NCBI GenBank assembly: GCA_021325455.1 | Contig: JAJPHD010000004.1 | Coordinates: 62,001 to 126,000 of the forward strand | Direction of reading: 5' to 3' | Origin: Actinomycetota bacterium | Lineage (GTDB): Bacteria > Actinomycetota > Acidimicrobiia > Acidimicrobiales > JAJPHD01 | DNA: 64,000 nt | Shown: positions 43,203 through 52,611 of the stretch, in pieces | How the letters are laid out: each line of letters begins with the position of its first letter | Position numbering within the stretch: position 1 is the first letter of the stretch | The notes under the pieces: generated by a model | The model's database searches: none | What the model was told of the DNA's origin: nothing | Seen by the model: only the letters and a program-made list of their open reading frames with translations | Made by a program: the position numbers and the translations under genes

Positions 43203-43862
43203 TCAGGCCGGGCCGGACCGGCGCCGCCCCGGCCCGCTGCCAGCCCGGGGGGAAGGGGAGCGCAGGCCGTCGAGGACCATGGTGAGCAGCCGGTCGCCCT
43301 GGTCCTCGGACAGGGTGGGGCTCGTGCACATGGGCCCCACCACCTGCATGACGTCGGCGCCGTCCACGTCCGTGCGCACCACCCCGGCTCGCTGGGCCCG
43401 CTCGAGCACCAGGGCCATGGCCTGCTCGATGCGCTGGCGGGAGCGCAGCTTCAGGTCAGGGCTCTTGTCGAAGGCCTCCCGCAGCTCGTTCAAGAAGGTC
43501 CGCTTGCTGTGGGAGTAGCGCAGGAAGGCTCGCAGGAAGGCCTCCACCGCCGCCCAGGGGTCGAGCTCGCTGGCGGCCCGCTCCGCCGCCTGGACCAGCT
43601 CGTCGACGTCCTCCCGGTAGACGGCCTCCACCACGTCGATCCGCTTGGGGAAGTGGCGGTAGAGGGTCCCCACCCCCACGCCGGCCTCCCGGGCCACGGC
43701 CTCCATGGGGGCCCCCGTCCCCTGGGCGGCGAAGACCCGGCGGGCGGCGGCCACGAGGCGCTCCTCGTTGCGCCGGGCGTCGGCCCGGCGGGGGCGGGCG
43801 CCATCTTCGGGGCCGGGCCCCGCACCCAAAGGGGCCTCCACGACGCTTCGCCTGCCGGTCAC
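43203..43862 (-). CDS. TetR-family regulator
   Basis: A 219-residue regulator with a TetR helix-turn-helix (AARRVFAAQGTGAPMEAVAREA, GVGVGTLYRHFPKR, within residues 30-75) and a C-terminal ligand domain with a hydrophobic core. The best-supported part begins around residue 20. The start at GTG 43862 is a guess; no clear ribosome binding site is seen and the 20 residues before the helix-turn-helix are Pro/Arg-rich. The partner gene is unclear: convergent with the amidohydrolase on one side, the PAP2 gene on the same strand upstream. Confidence 0.85.
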   Translation of the reverse strand: MTGRRSVVEAPLGAGPGPEDGARPRRADARRNEERLVAAARRVFAAQGTGAPMEAVAREAGVGVGTLYRHFPKRIDVVEAVYREDVDELVQAAERAASELDPWAAVEAFLRAFLRYSHSKRTFLNELREAFDKSPDLKLRSRQRIEQAMALVLERAQRAGVVRTDVDGADVMQVVGPMCTSPTLSEDQGDRLLTMVLDGLRSPSPRAGSGPGRRRSGPA

Positions 43863-44020
43863 CGTCTCTTCGATCCCATCGACACCAGTTGATTGCCCTG
43901 GAGGCCCCCGGCGCAATGAACCGGAGGAAACCTCCGCTTGCTCACTGTACCAGCGGGATGCCCCCGCGGGCGCCCGGACCCGGGGCCCCGCCACTGGGGC
44001 CATCCGGTGGGCCACCCCGG

Positions 44021-44668
44021 TCAGCTGAACACGTCCCTGGCCCCCCGCCGGGACCTCCCCCCCGAGGTCACCAGGAAGGCCAGGGGGGTCCGCTCGACGA
44101 GCTGCTGGTCGAACCAGGTGAGCACGGCCACAGCCAGGGGGAACACCACCGCCACCAGCACCCCGCCGAAGAGCAGCCCCCCCACCACGTCGAAGGGATA
44201 GTGCATCCCCGTGTAGATCCTCCCGAAGGCCAGGAACAGCCCGAAGACGGTGCTGAGGAAGGCCATGATCCAGTCCCGGCTGAGCCACAGGCCCACGATC
44301 ACCGCTCCGGCGATGGTGGCGTGCCCGCTCGGAAAGGAGTACTCATGGGTGCGGGTGAGGAGGACCTCCATGTGGTGCATCACCAGGTAGGGCCGGCGCT
44401 CGGCCACTACCGGCTTGAGCACGAAGTGGGCCACCACCCAGGCGGCCACCGTCCCGCCCGCCGCCCACAGCACGGTCGCCACCGCCCGGGAGGGGAAGGG
44501 GCGGCGGCGCGCCCGCCACCACGCCACCAGCAGGAAGAGGGCCAGGAGGGCGAGACCGAAGTCGTGGGAGTAGAAAGCCAGGGGGCCGTGCAGCTCGGGG
44601 GTCTGGACGGCGAAGTGGTTGATGTCGCGATACCAGGTGTTGTTGGTGGCCCCGAAGCCGTGCTGCAT
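44021..44668 (-). CDS. PAP2-family membrane phosphatase
   Basis: A 215-residue protein with five or six membrane helices and the PAP2 phosphatase motifs KPVVAERRP (KxxxxxxRP), PSGHA and RIYTGMHYPFDVVGG (RxxxxxHxxxD), in that order. Such enzymes dephosphorylate phosphatidic acid, undecaprenyl pyrophosphate or similar lipid phosphates on the outer membrane face, and the last would fit glycan-carrier recycling. The ATG at 44668 has AGGAAGG 7 nt upstream. Its promoter is shared with the divergent GntR gene. Confidence 0.9.
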   Translation of the reverse strand: MQHGFGATNNTWYRDINHFAVQTPELHGPLAFYSHDFGLALLALFLLVAWWRARRRPFPSRAVATVLWAAGGTVAAWVVAHFVLKPVVAERRPYLVMHHMEVLLTRTHEYSFPSGHATIAGAVIVGLWLSRDWIMAFLSTVFGLFLAFGRIYTGMHYPFDVVGGLLFGGVLVAVVFPLAVAVLTWFDQQLVERTPLAFLVTSGGRSRRGARDVFS

Positions 44669-44797
44669 GTGATGACCTTCCTCTTGCGCCCCGGGATCCG
44701 GGCCGTGGTCGACTCCCGGGGACAAGGTAGCCGGGGATCGCTCCTCCGCAGTGGCAATCCCGGGCCGCCCGGGCCCATAGGCCGATGGTCCGTACAT

Positions 44798-44808
44798 TAG
44801 GCTAAACT
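44798..44808 (+). promoter_or_regulatory. -10 region of the GntR gene, probably leaderless
   Basis: TAGGCT (44798-44803) and the overlapping TAAACT (44803-44808) are good -10 hexamers in a short A/T-rich patch. TAAACT ends 8 nt before the ATG at 44817, and no ribosome binding site lies between, so the transcript probably starts at or next to the start codon. A -35 element is not evident. Confidence 0.5.
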
Positions 44809-44816
44809 GGTAATCT

Positions 44817-45653
44817 ATGGGGAACGATCGCCGCACTCGGGTCACGCCCCTGGACCGGGGGAGCCCGGTGCCTCTGTGGGCCCAGGTCGTGGACGACCTG
44901 CGCCACCGGATGAGGAGCGGGGAGTTCGCCGAGCGCTTCCCCACCGACCGGGAGCTGGTGGCCCAGTACGGGGCCTCCCGCCACACCGTGCGGGAGGCGG
45001 TGCGCTGCCTGCGGACCGAGGGGCTGGTGGTGAGGGAGCGGGGCCGGGGCAGCCAGGCCGTGGCGCCGGAGTTCGAGCAGCTGGTCGGCAGCTTCTACAG
45101 CCTCTTTCGCAGCATCGAGTGCCACGGGGTCGAGCAGGTGAGCTCGGTCCGGGCCCTGGAGGTGCGCACCGACCCCGAGGTGGCCTCCCGCCTGGGGCTG
45201 CAGGAGGACGAGCAGCTCGTGTTCCTGGAGCGCCTGCGCCAGGCCGGCGGTGAGCCCCTGGCCCTGGACCGCACCTGGCTCCCCGCCGACCTGGCCCTGC
45301 CCCTCCTGGGAGCGGACTTCCGCCACACCGGCCTCTACGACGAGCTGGCGGCCCGCTGCGGCCTCGAGGCCGGCTGGGCCCGGGAGCGCATCCGGCCCGT
45401 GGTGCCGGATCCCTCCGAGCGCCGGGCCCTCGGGCTGGGCCCGGGGGAGGCGGCCTTCGCCATCGAGCGGCTGACCCGGGCCACCTCGGGCCGCCTCATG
45501 GAGTGGCGGCTGGGCCTGGTCCGGGGTGACCGCTACGCCTTCGTGGCCGAGTGGCAGACCCAGGGCCGCCGCACCCTGGCCCCCGTGATCCAGATGCCAG
45601 CCCGCCCGGCTGAGGGGGCCCCCACGGCCTCGGCACTACGCTCCCCAGGGTGA
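44817..45653 (+). CDS. GntR-family regulator, UTRA (HutC) type
   Basis: A 278-residue regulator with a winged helix-turn-helix (residues 20-85: VPLWAQVVDDLRHRM, PTDRELVAQYGASRHTVREAVRCL, GRGSQAV) and a UTRA ligand-binding domain (about 95-255; ERLRQAGGEPLALDRTWLPADLALPLL, FAIERLTRATSGRLMEWRL). HutC-type proteins usually sense sugars, phosphonates or histidine-related ligands. Its stop overlaps the GTG of the ClC gene (GTGA), so the two are co-translated and the regulator may control chloride or proton transport. Confidence 0.9.
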   Translation: MGNDRRTRVTPLDRGSPVPLWAQVVDDLRHRMRSGEFAERFPTDRELVAQYGASRHTVREAVRCLRTEGLVVRERGRGSQAVAPEFEQLVGSFYSLFRSIECHGVEQVSSVRALEVRTDPEVASRLGLQEDEQLVFLERLRQAGGEPLALDRTWLPADLALPLLGADFRHTGLYDELAARCGLEAGWARERIRPVVPDPSERRALGLGPGEAAFAIERLTRATSGRLMEWRLGLVRGDRYAFVAEWQTQGRRTLAPVIQMPARPAEGAPTASALRSPG

Positions 45654-47182
45654 GGTCCCCCGACTCCGAGGGCTTACCTCCGCTCCGCCAGGGTGGCCAG
45701 CCGGAGGCCGGGACAACGGGCCCCCCGCCTGGAGGTGGCCCCCCTCCCCGTGCCTATGCCCCCGGGTACAGGCAGGCCCAGGACGGGAGGGCCCGGCGCC
45801 CAGGTGAGGGCCGGGCCCCGGGGGCCCACCGGGGACGGGTCAGGGTCCCCCGGCCCCTGATCCCCCACCGCCTCCCCTCGGGCCGGGGCGCCACGGAGCA
45901 GCCCAACGCCGGGGACGACGAGGCGTCGGCGCCGCTGACCCTCACCTTCTGGCTCCTGGTCATAGCCACCGGGGTGGTCACCGGGCTCTTCGGGGACCTC
46001 ATGATGGTGGTGCTGCACGGCACCGCCCACCTGGTCTTCGGCTACAGCCACGGCAGCTTCCAGGCCGCCGCCGAGCGGGCCACCCCGGCCCGCCGGGTGG
46101 CGGGCCTGGCCGGCGGGGGGCTGGTGACGGGGGTGGCCTGGTACCTCATCCGGCGCTTCACCCCGGGCGAGCCCTCCGACCTGGATGAGTCCCTGTGGCA
46201 GGGGACCGGGTGGCTGTCGTTCCGGCGCAGCTTCGCCTCGTCGGTCGTCTCCGAGGTGGCGGTCGGCTCCGGCGCCTCCCTGGGGCGGGAGGCGGCCCCC
46301 AAGCTGATGGGCGCCGTGGCAGGAAGCGTGCTGGCCCGCTGGCGGCGGCTCACCCCCGGCCAGCGGCGGCTCCTCGTGGCCTGTGGCGGGGGGGCGGGCA
46401 TGGCCGCCGTCTACAACGTCCCCCTGGGGGGCACTCTGATCGCCGCCGAGCTGCTGTACGGGAGCCTCTCGCTCCCGGTCATCCTCCCCGCCCTGGCCTG
46501 CTCGTGGATCGCCACCGCCACGGCGTGGATCTACCTGCCCGTGCAGGCCACCTACACCGACGTCCCCGCCTACCACCTGCATGTCTCCCAGATCATCTTC
46601 GCCGTGGTGGTCGGGCCCCTCATAGGGCTCATCTCGGTGGGCTACATCCGCCTGATCGGCTGGGTCTCCCACCACAGCATCAGCGGGTGGAGGGTGGTCG
46701 TGGCCCCCCTCGGGGCCTTCACCGTGCTGGGCCTGGTGGGCCTGCGCTACCCCCAGCTCTTCGGCAACGGGAAGGACATGGCCCACCAGGTGTTCCTGGG
46801 CGGGGGCACCCTGGCCCTCCTGTTCGCCCTGTTCGCCCTGAAGCCGCTGGTGACCGCCCTGTGCCTGGGCAGCGGGGCCACCGGGGGCCTGTTCACGCCC
46901 ACCATGAGCACGGGGGCCATGCTGGGGGGGTTCCTGGGCCTGGCGTGGTCCCTGGCCTGGCCCGGGGCGGCGGTGGGCAGCTATGCCATCATCGGGGCCA
47001 CGGCCATGATCGGGGCTTCCATGCAGGCCCCCCTGGCCGCCCTGGCCCTGATGCTGGAGCTCACCCGCACCACCGACCGCATCATCGTGCCCATGATCGC
47101 CGCCACCGTGCTGGCCACCATGGTGGCCCGCTACCTCGACGGGTACTCCATCTACTCGGCCCGGCTCAAGGCCGAGAGGTAG
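45650..47182 (+). CDS. ClC-family chloride channel/antiporter
   Basis: A 510-residue membrane protein. The first ~85 residues are Pro/Gly/Arg-rich and likely disordered. About ten or more helices follow with ClC selectivity motifs: GSGASLGREAAPKL (GSGxP and GREGP-like) and SGATGGLFTPTMS (GxFxP-like). In ClC antiporters a gating Glu lies in the GREGP motif; here Glu is present. A cytoplasmic end without CBS domains follows. The GTG start overlaps the GntR stop; a start within the long disordered leader is equally possible. Confidence 0.87.
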   Translation: MRSPDSEGLPPLRQGGQPEAGTTGPPPGGGPPPRAYAPGYRQAQDGRARRPGEGRAPGAHRGRVRVPRPLIPHRLPSGRGATEQPNAGDDEASAPLTLTFWLLVIATGVVTGLFGDLMMVVLHGTAHLVFGYSHGSFQAAAERATPARRVAGLAGGGLVTGVAWYLIRRFTPGEPSDLDESLWQGTGWLSFRRSFASSVVSEVAVGSGASLGREAAPKLMGAVAGSVLARWRRLTPGQRRLLVACGGGAGMAAVYNVPLGGTLIAAELLYGSLSLPVILPALACSWIATATAWIYLPVQATYTDVPAYHLHVSQIIFAVVVGPLIGLISVGYIRLIGWVSHHSISGWRVVVAPLGAFTVLGLVGLRYPQLFGNGKDMAHQVFLGGGTLALLFALFALKPLVTALCLGSGATGGLFTPTMSTGAMLGGFLGLAWSLAWPGAAVGSYAIIGATAMIGASMQAPLAALALMLELTRTTDRIIVPMIAATVLATMVARYLDGYSIYSARLKAER

Positions 47183-47244
47183 CCGCCGCCCCGGCCTCTC
47201 CGCCCTCCCGAAGTGTCACAACCCTGAGAGGTGATCCCAGCACC

Positions 47245-47280
47245 ATCTGTGTTGACCAGCACAGATAGTCGCGCTAGGGT
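47245..47280 (+). promoter_or_regulatory. promoter with inverted-repeat operator
   Basis: TTGACC (47252-47257) and TAGGGT (47275-47280) are separated by exactly 17 bp, the optimal sigma-70 spacing. ATCTGTG (47245-47251) and CACAGAT (47260-47266) are perfect 7-bp inverted arms that frame the -35 box. A protein binding there would control the wall-protein gene starting at 47352 and probably the glycan operon behind it. The part GACCAGCACAGATAG also occurs at 60562. Confidence 0.7.
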
Positions 47281-47351
47281 TACTGACGGAGTGGGCTCAA
47301 CGGCTCCTCCCCAGTGTGCCGCGGGGGCGGCTTCTAGGACGGGAGGCGGAC

Positions 47352-47942
47352 ATGGCGAGGTGGCGGACAGGGCTGGGGCGGATAGCGATCCTCGCCGGGC
47401 TGGTGCTGGGCAGCAGCTTCGCCGTGGCCGCCGCCGGCGCCGGGACGGCCTGGGCGGCTCCGGGCCACCACCGCCATCACCCCCACTGCCGCCGGCACCC
47501 GCACTACCCGCCCGGCCCGGCCGGCATCCAGCTGTCCCGGACCAGCGTCCCTCCCGGGGGCAGCCTGGTCGTCACGGCCGAGGGGTTCTGCCCCCACGTG
47601 GTGGTGAACGTCGACATCCACTCCGCCGATGCCCACCTGGCCACGGTGCACTCGGACAGCGCCGGCGACATCGACGTGCAGGTGGTGATCCCCACCAACC
47701 TCAAGCCGGGGTCCCACGAGATCGTGGCCAAGGGACAGGGCCCCAACGGCCTCCTGGTGCTGGAGGCCCAGGTCACCGTGACCAGCACGGCCCCGGTGGC
47801 GGCCGTCAGCCCCAAGGCCCCGACCACCTTGCCAATGACCGGCGCCGACATCGGGGCCATGGCGGCAGTGGGGGCCCTGCTCATCATCGGCGGCTCGGCC
47901 CTCCTCATGGGCCGGCACCGGGCAAGCGGCCACCGGGCCTGA
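47352..47942 (+). CDS. LPMTG-anchored cell-wall surface protein
   Basis: A 196-residue protein with a Sec signal peptide (about 1-35; LAGLVLGSSFAVAAAGAGTA), a His-rich patch (HHRHHPHCRRHPH) that could bind metal, an Ig-like beta domain (about 55-145; SRTSVPPGGSLVVTAEGF, VNVDIHSADAHLATV), a spacer, and a sortase signal LPMTG near residue 160 followed by a membrane helix and a basic tail (GRHRASGHRA). It would be linked to peptidoglycan by a sortase, none of which is in the window. The ATG has GGAGGC upstream. The glycan operon starts 12 nt after its stop. Confidence 0.85.
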   Translation: MARWRTGLGRIAILAGLVLGSSFAVAAAGAGTAWAAPGHHRHHPHCRRHPHYPPGPAGIQLSRTSVPPGGSLVVTAEGFCPHVVVNVDIHSADAHLATVHSDSAGDIDVQVVIPTNLKPGSHEIVAKGQGPNGLLVLEAQVTVTSTAPVAAVSPKAPTTLPMTGADIGAMAAVGALLIIGGSALLMGRHRASGHRA

Positions 47943-47954
47943 GCCACGGCGGCC

Positions 47955-49124
47955 ATGGCTGTCACGGCCCCGGCCTGGCCCGGGGACCTCGGGCTCGCCC
48001 CCGCCGCCCCCCGGGTGGCCACGGGGGCGGCGCCGGCCGTCGCCATCGTCCATGACTACCTGACCCAGCGGGGAGGGGCCGAGCGCCTGGTCCTCACCAT
48101 GGCCAAGGCGCTGCCCGGGGCCCCCATCCACACCTCGGTGTACGAGCCGGCCGGCACCTTCTCGGAGTTCGCCGGCCTGCCCGTGGTCCCCGGCCCCCTC
48201 AACCGGGTGCCCGCCCTGCGCCGCCACCACCGCCTGGCCCTGCCCGTCCTGGCCCCGGTCTTCTCGGCCCTGCGGGTGGAGGCCCCCGTCGTGCTGTGCA
48301 GCTCCAGCGGCTGGGCCCACGGCACCCCCGCCGCGGGCCGCAAGGTCGTCTACTGCCACACCCCGGCCCGCTGGCTCTACCAGGCTGCTCAATACCTGGG
48401 GGCCCGGGCTCCCCGGAGAAGGTCGGTGGCCCTGGGAGCCCTGGCCCCCCGGCTGCTGGCCTGGGACCAGGCCGCCGCTCGCTCCGCTCACCGTTACCTC
48501 ACCAACTCGACCGCCGTGCGGGACCGTATCCGGGAGACCTACGGCCTCGACGCCGAGGTGCTGCCCCCTCCCCCCACCCTGGACCCGGCCGGCCCCCAGG
48601 AGGAGGTGGAGGGCCTGGAGCCGGGCTTCCACCTCTGCGTCTCCCGGCTGCTCCCCTACAAGAACGTGGACGCCGTGGTGGAGGCGGTGGCCCGGATCCC
48701 CGGCGCCCGCCTGGCCGTGGCGGGCACCGGCCCCGAGGAGGCCAGGCTGCGGGCCAGCGCCCCCCCGGAGGTGACCTTCCTCGGGGCGGTGAGCGACGCC
48801 CGGCTGCGGTGGTGCTACGCCCACTGCCAGGCTCTGGTGGCCGCCTCCTACGAGGACTACGGCCTCACCCCCCTCGAGGCCAACCGCTTCGGCAAGCCGG
48901 CCGTGGTGCTGCGGGCCGGCGGGTTCCTGGACACCGTCGTCGAGGGGCGAAACGGCCTCTTCTTCGACGACCCCTCGCCCTCCACCATCGCCGGCGCCCT
49001 GCTGGCGGCGGGCATGGAGGACTGGTCCCCCGGCCTCATCCGGGCCCATGCCGAGGAGTTCTCGGAGGACCGGTTCGTGTCCCGGCTCCTCAGGGTGGTG
49101 GAGGAGGAGGCCCGGGCGGCGTGA
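47955..49124 (+). CDS. GT4 glycosyltransferase
   Basis: A 389-residue GT-B enzyme. The acceptor half has IVHDYLTQRGGAERLV, the donor half VSRLLPYKNVDAVVEA and YEDYGLTPLEANRFG with the E-x7-E pair that binds the nucleotide sugar. These are GT4 features, typical of mannosyl- and hexosyl-transfer to a lipid-linked glycan or trehalose-like acceptor. No membrane segment. It is the first gene of the long glycan operon. A 27-residue Ala/Pro leader may be unstructured. Confidence 0.88.
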   Translation: MAVTAPAWPGDLGLAPAAPRVATGAAPAVAIVHDYLTQRGGAERLVLTMAKALPGAPIHTSVYEPAGTFSEFAGLPVVPGPLNRVPALRRHHRLALPVLAPVFSALRVEAPVVLCSSSGWAHGTPAAGRKVVYCHTPARWLYQAAQYLGARAPRRRSVALGALAPRLLAWDQAAARSAHRYLTNSTAVRDRIRETYGLDAEVLPPPPTLDPAGPQEEVEGLEPGFHLCVSRLLPYKNVDAVVEAVARIPGARLAVAGTGPEEARLRASAPPEVTFLGAVSDARLRWCYAHCQALVAASYEDYGLTPLEANRFGKPAVVLRAGGFLDTVVEGRNGLFFDDPSPSTIAGALLAAGMEDWSPGLIRAHAEEFSEDRFVSRLLRVVEEEARAA

Positions 49125-50323
49125 CGGCCCTGGGCGCCGAGCCACAACCCGTCCTGCCCGGGGGCCGCTCCTCTCGCCGTGTCCCGGGCCCCCTCCGGGT
49201 GGCCATGGTGGGGGTGTCCGAGGGCCCCATCTGCGGGGTGCGGGACTACTCCGCCGTGGTGTCCCGGGCCCTGGAGGGCCGGGGGGGGGCCGAGGTGATG
49301 ACGTGCTGGCTCGACCGGGCCCCCGGCGCCGGGCTGGCCGCCTCCCGGCGGGAGGTTCGCTCCTGGGCGGCCCGGCTGGAGGGGTGGCTGGGCGAGGGCC
49401 GGCCCGAGGTGGTGCTCCTGCACTACTCGGTGTTCGCCTACAGCTACCGGGGGGTCCCGTTGCTTCTCGCCCCCGTCCTGGGGGCCCTGAGGCGCAGCGG
49501 GGTGCCGGTGGTGGCCCTCCTCCACGAGCTGGCCTACCCCTGGGGCCGCCGGGGGGCCCGGGGCCTGGCCTGGGCCCTCACCCAGAGGGCCGCCCTGCCC
49601 CTAGTGCTCCGGCTGTCCTCGGAGGTGGTGGTGACCACCGAGGATCGCCTGGCCTGGCTGGGCCGCCGGCGCTGGATCGCCCCGGTCCCGGCCCACTTCC
49701 TGCCCGTCCCCAGCAACGTGGACCCCGGCGAGGGAGGCCAGGCTGGCTCCGGGGAGGAGGGTGTGGTCGGCGTTTTCGGCTACGCCCCCGAGGGCATGCG
49801 GGCCGACCTGATGGTGGAGGCCGCCGCCCGCCTCGGGGCCTCGGGCCGCCCCGTGCGCCTCCGCCTGGTGGGAGCCCCTGGACCCGGGAGCGGGGCGGCC
49901 CGGGAGTGGGAGCGGCTGGCTGCTGCGGCAGGAGTGGAGGTGGAGCTCACGGGGGTGCTCGACGGCCGCGGCCTGTCGGCTGCCCTGCGCCGGTGCCCGG
50001 TAATGGTCTGGGCCGACGGCAGCGGCCCCACCTCCCGGCGCACCACCCTGGCCGCCCTCCTGGCCCACGCCCGGGCCGTGGTGGCCCTGGACGGGCCGGC
50101 CACCTGGGGGGGCCTGCGCGAGGCAGGGGCAGTCGAGCTGGTCCCCCCCGACGCCTCCCTCCTGGCCGCCTCGGTCGGCCGCCTGCTGGCCGGTGAGGAG
50201 GAGAGGGCCGCCTACGGGGAAAGGGCGGCCTGCTTCTACCGCTCCGCCATGGCCCCCGAGGTGGTGGCGGCCGGCCTGGAGCGGGTGCTGCGAGCCACCG
50301 CCCGACAGGGAGCAGCGACATGA
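49121..50323 (+). CDS. glycosyltransferase-like protein (GT-B fold)
   Basis: A 400-residue protein whose GTG overlaps the previous stop (GTGA). The N-half has VAMVGVSEGPICGVRDYS and LLHYSVFAYSYRGVP, the C-half VVGVFGYAPEGMRADLMVEAA and VWADGSGPTSRRTTLAALLA. The layout is a GT-B glycosyltransferase but the usual E-x7-E donor site is weak or absent, so it could be a divergent GT4 or an inactive partner of a neighbouring enzyme. Its place inside the operon supports a glycan role. Confidence 0.75.
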   Translation: MTALGAEPQPVLPGGRSSRRVPGPLRVAMVGVSEGPICGVRDYSAVVSRALEGRGGAEVMTCWLDRAPGAGLAASRREVRSWAARLEGWLGEGRPEVVLLHYSVFAYSYRGVPLLLAPVLGALRRSGVPVVALLHELAYPWGRRGARGLAWALTQRAALPLVLRLSSEVVVTTEDRLAWLGRRRWIAPVPAHFLPVPSNVDPGEGGQAGSGEEGVVGVFGYAPEGMRADLMVEAAARLGASGRPVRLRLVGAPGPGSGAAREWERLAAAAGVEVELTGVLDGRGLSAALRRCPVMVWADGSGPTSRRTTLAALLAHARAVVALDGPATWGGLREAGAVELVPPDASLLAASVGRLLAGEEERAAYGERAACFYRSAMAPEVVAAGLERVLRATARQGAAT

Positions 50324-52611
50324 GGGGAGGCCGGGGCCGGCCCGACCTCCTGGTGGTGAGCCACCCCGCCGTGGTGGGGGTGAACCAGGCCGTCTACGCC
50401 GAGCTGGCCCGCCGGGGGTGGGACGTGGGCCTGGTCACGCCGGCCCGCTGGCGCCACGACTACGCCTCTTCGCCGGTGCGGGCGGAGACCCTCCCCGCCC
50501 TGGCCGGCCGCCACCGGCGCCTCCCCACCGTGGGCCAGCCCCGTCCCCAGCGCCACGTGTACCTGGCCAGCGCCCACCTGGAGCTGGCCCGCCTGCGCCC
50601 CCGGGCCCTCTTCTGCGAGGCCGAGCCCTTCTCCCTGGCCGCCTCCCAGTGGTCCCGGGCCGCCTGGCGCCTTGGCATCCCCTTCGGGGTCCAGCAGGCC
50701 GAGAACCGGGACAGGGTCCTTCCCGCCCCCGTCCGGGCCCTGCGCCGCCAGGTCCTGGAAAGGGCCTCCTTCGTGGCCGCCCGCTCGCCCGCCGCCGCCG
50801 CCCTGGCCCGGCGATGGGGGGCGTCGGGCCGGGTGGAGGTGGTACCCCACCACGTCCCCGAGTTCGGCGCTCCCGGGCCGAGGGCGGGGGAGGGGTTCCG
50901 GGTGGGCTACGTGGGCCGCCTGGTGCCCGAGAAGGGGCTGGACACCCTGGTGGAGGCGGTGTCCATGCTGGGCGCCGGCACAGAGCTGGTGGTGGCGGGG
51001 GACGGACCCCTGCGGGAGTGGCTGCTGGCCCGGCGCCTGGGGGCCGCCACCCTGGGCTACCTGGGCCCGGTCCCCCACGACCGGGTGGACGAGGTCCTGT
51101 CCGGCCTGGACGTCCTGGTCCTGCCGTCGCGGACCACGCCGGCCTGGGCGGAGCAGTTCGGGCGGGTGCTCGTCGAGGCCCTGTGGTGCGGGGTGCCCGT
51201 GGTGGGCTCCGACTCGGGGGAGATCCCCTGGGTGGTCTCCACCACCGGAGGGGGCGCCACCTTCCCCGAGGGCGACGCAGCGGCCCTGGCTGCCATCCTC
51301 AAGGAGTGGCGGGGCGACCCCGGGCTGCGGGCCCGGCTGGCGGCCAGGGGCCGGGCCGAGGCCGCCCGCCGCTTCACCCCAGGAGCGGTGGCGACTGCGT
51401 TCGAGGAGGTGCTGGCTCCGCTGGTCCCGGGCCGGCGGCCTACCCCGGCGGAGGGGAGGCGGCCCCGGGTGGCCCTGGTGGCCCACAGCATCCACGACCA
51501 GGGCGGCATGGAGCGAGCCTGCGCCGAGCTGCTGCGCCGGGGCCGGGGCCAGGTGGACTTCGTGGTGGTGGCGGGCGAGCTGGACCCGGGGCTCCGGCCC
51601 CTGGTGTCAGAGTGGGTAAAGGTCCCCATCCCGGCCCGGCCTGCCCCCCTGCGCTTCTCCGCCTTCTACCTCGGGGCCGCTCTGGCCCTGTCCCGGGTGC
51701 GGGTCGACCTGGTGCACACGGTGGGGGCCATCGTCCCCAGCCGGGTCGACCTGGCCTCCGTGCACCACTGCCACGCCGGGTTCGTGGCCAAGGAGGGATC
51801 GCTCGCCCCCCGCCCAGCCCTACCGGCGCGCCGGGCCAACACGGCGCTGGCCCGCTGGCTGGCCCTGCGGGCCGAGTCCTGGTCCTACCGGCCCGGGCGC
51901 ACCCGCTGCCTGGCGGCGGTGTCCGACGGGGTGGCGGGGGAGCTGGGGAGGCACTACCCGGGCGTCCCCGCGGAGGTCACCCCCAACGGGGTGGACCGGG
52001 AGCGCTTCCGGCCCGACGGGGCGGCCCGCCGGGACCTCAGGGCGGAGGCCGCGGCGGGCGAGGAGGCGGTGGTCGCCCTCTTCGTGGGCGGGGACTGGGA
52101 CCACAAGGGGCTGGGCCTGGCCATCGAGGCCCTGGCCCGGGGCCGCGGGGAGCATCCCGGGCTGGTGCTGTGGGTGGTGGGGGAGGGCCCCCGGGCCCGC
52201 TTCGAGGGCCTGGCCGCCCGCCTGGGGGTGGACGGAGCGGTGCGCTTCTGGGGGAGGCGGGCCGACACCGAGAGGTTCTTCCAGGCCGCCGACCTCTTCG
52301 TCCTGCCCAGCGCCTACGAGACCTTCAGCCTGGTGGCCCACGAGGCGGCGGCATGCGGTCTCCCTCTGGTCGTGACGGGGGTCAACGGCGCGGCCGAGCT
52401 GGTCGGCAGGGACGAGGCGGGCATAGTGGTGGAGCGGGACCCGGCCGCCATCGCCCGGGCCCTGGGCCGCCTGTCCGCCGACCCGGCCCTGCGCCGGGGC
52501 ATGGGGGAGCGGGCCCGGGAGCGGGTGGCCCCCTTCACCTGGGACCGCTCGGCCCGGTCCGTCCTCGCCCTCTACGACTCCCTGCTCGGCGCGGGAGGCG
52601 GGGTGAGATGA
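50320..52611 (+). CDS. double GT4 glycosyltransferase fusion
   Basis: A 763-residue protein made of two full GT4 units. Unit one (about 1-370) has LLVVSHPAVVGVNQAVYAEL, VGYVGRLVPEKGLDTLVEA and the FGRVLVEALWCG donor segment. Unit two (about 380-763) has VALVAHSIHDQGGMERACAE, FVGGDWDHKGLGLAIEALA and YETFSLVAHEAAACG with E-x7-E. The two share only family-level similarity, so this is a fusion of different enzymes, perhaps adding two sugars in sequence. The ATG overlaps the upstream stop (ATGA). Confidence 0.9.
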   Translation: MRGGRGRPDLLVVSHPAVVGVNQAVYAELARRGWDVGLVTPARWRHDYASSPVRAETLPALAGRHRRLPTVGQPRPQRHVYLASAHLELARLRPRALFCEAEPFSLAASQWSRAAWRLGIPFGVQQAENRDRVLPAPVRALRRQVLERASFVAARSPAAAALARRWGASGRVEVVPHHVPEFGAPGPRAGEGFRVGYVGRLVPEKGLDTLVEAVSMLGAGTELVVAGDGPLREWLLARRLGAATLGYLGPVPHDRVDEVLSGLDVLVLPSRTTPAWAEQFGRVLVEALWCGVPVVGSDSGEIPWVVSTTGGGATFPEGDAAALAAILKEWRGDPGLRARLAARGRAEAARRFTPGAVATAFEEVLAPLVPGRRPTPAEGRRPRVALVAHSIHDQGGMERACAELLRRGRGQVDFVVVAGELDPGLRPLVSEWVKVPIPARPAPLRFSAFYLGAALALSRVRVDLVHTVGAIVPSRVDLASVHHCHAGFVAKEGSLAPRPALPARRANTALARWLALRAESWSYRPGRTRCLAAVSDGVAGELGRHYPGVPAEVTPNGVDRERFRPDGAARRDLRAEAAAGEEAVVALFVGGDWDHKGLGLAIEALARGRGEHPGLVLWVVGEGPRARFEGLAARLGVDGAVRFWGRRADTERFFQAADLFVLPSAYETFSLVAHEAAACGLPLVVTGVNGAAELVGRDEAGIVVERDPAAIARALGRLSADPALRRGMGERARERVAPFTWDRSARSVLALYDSLLGAGGGVR

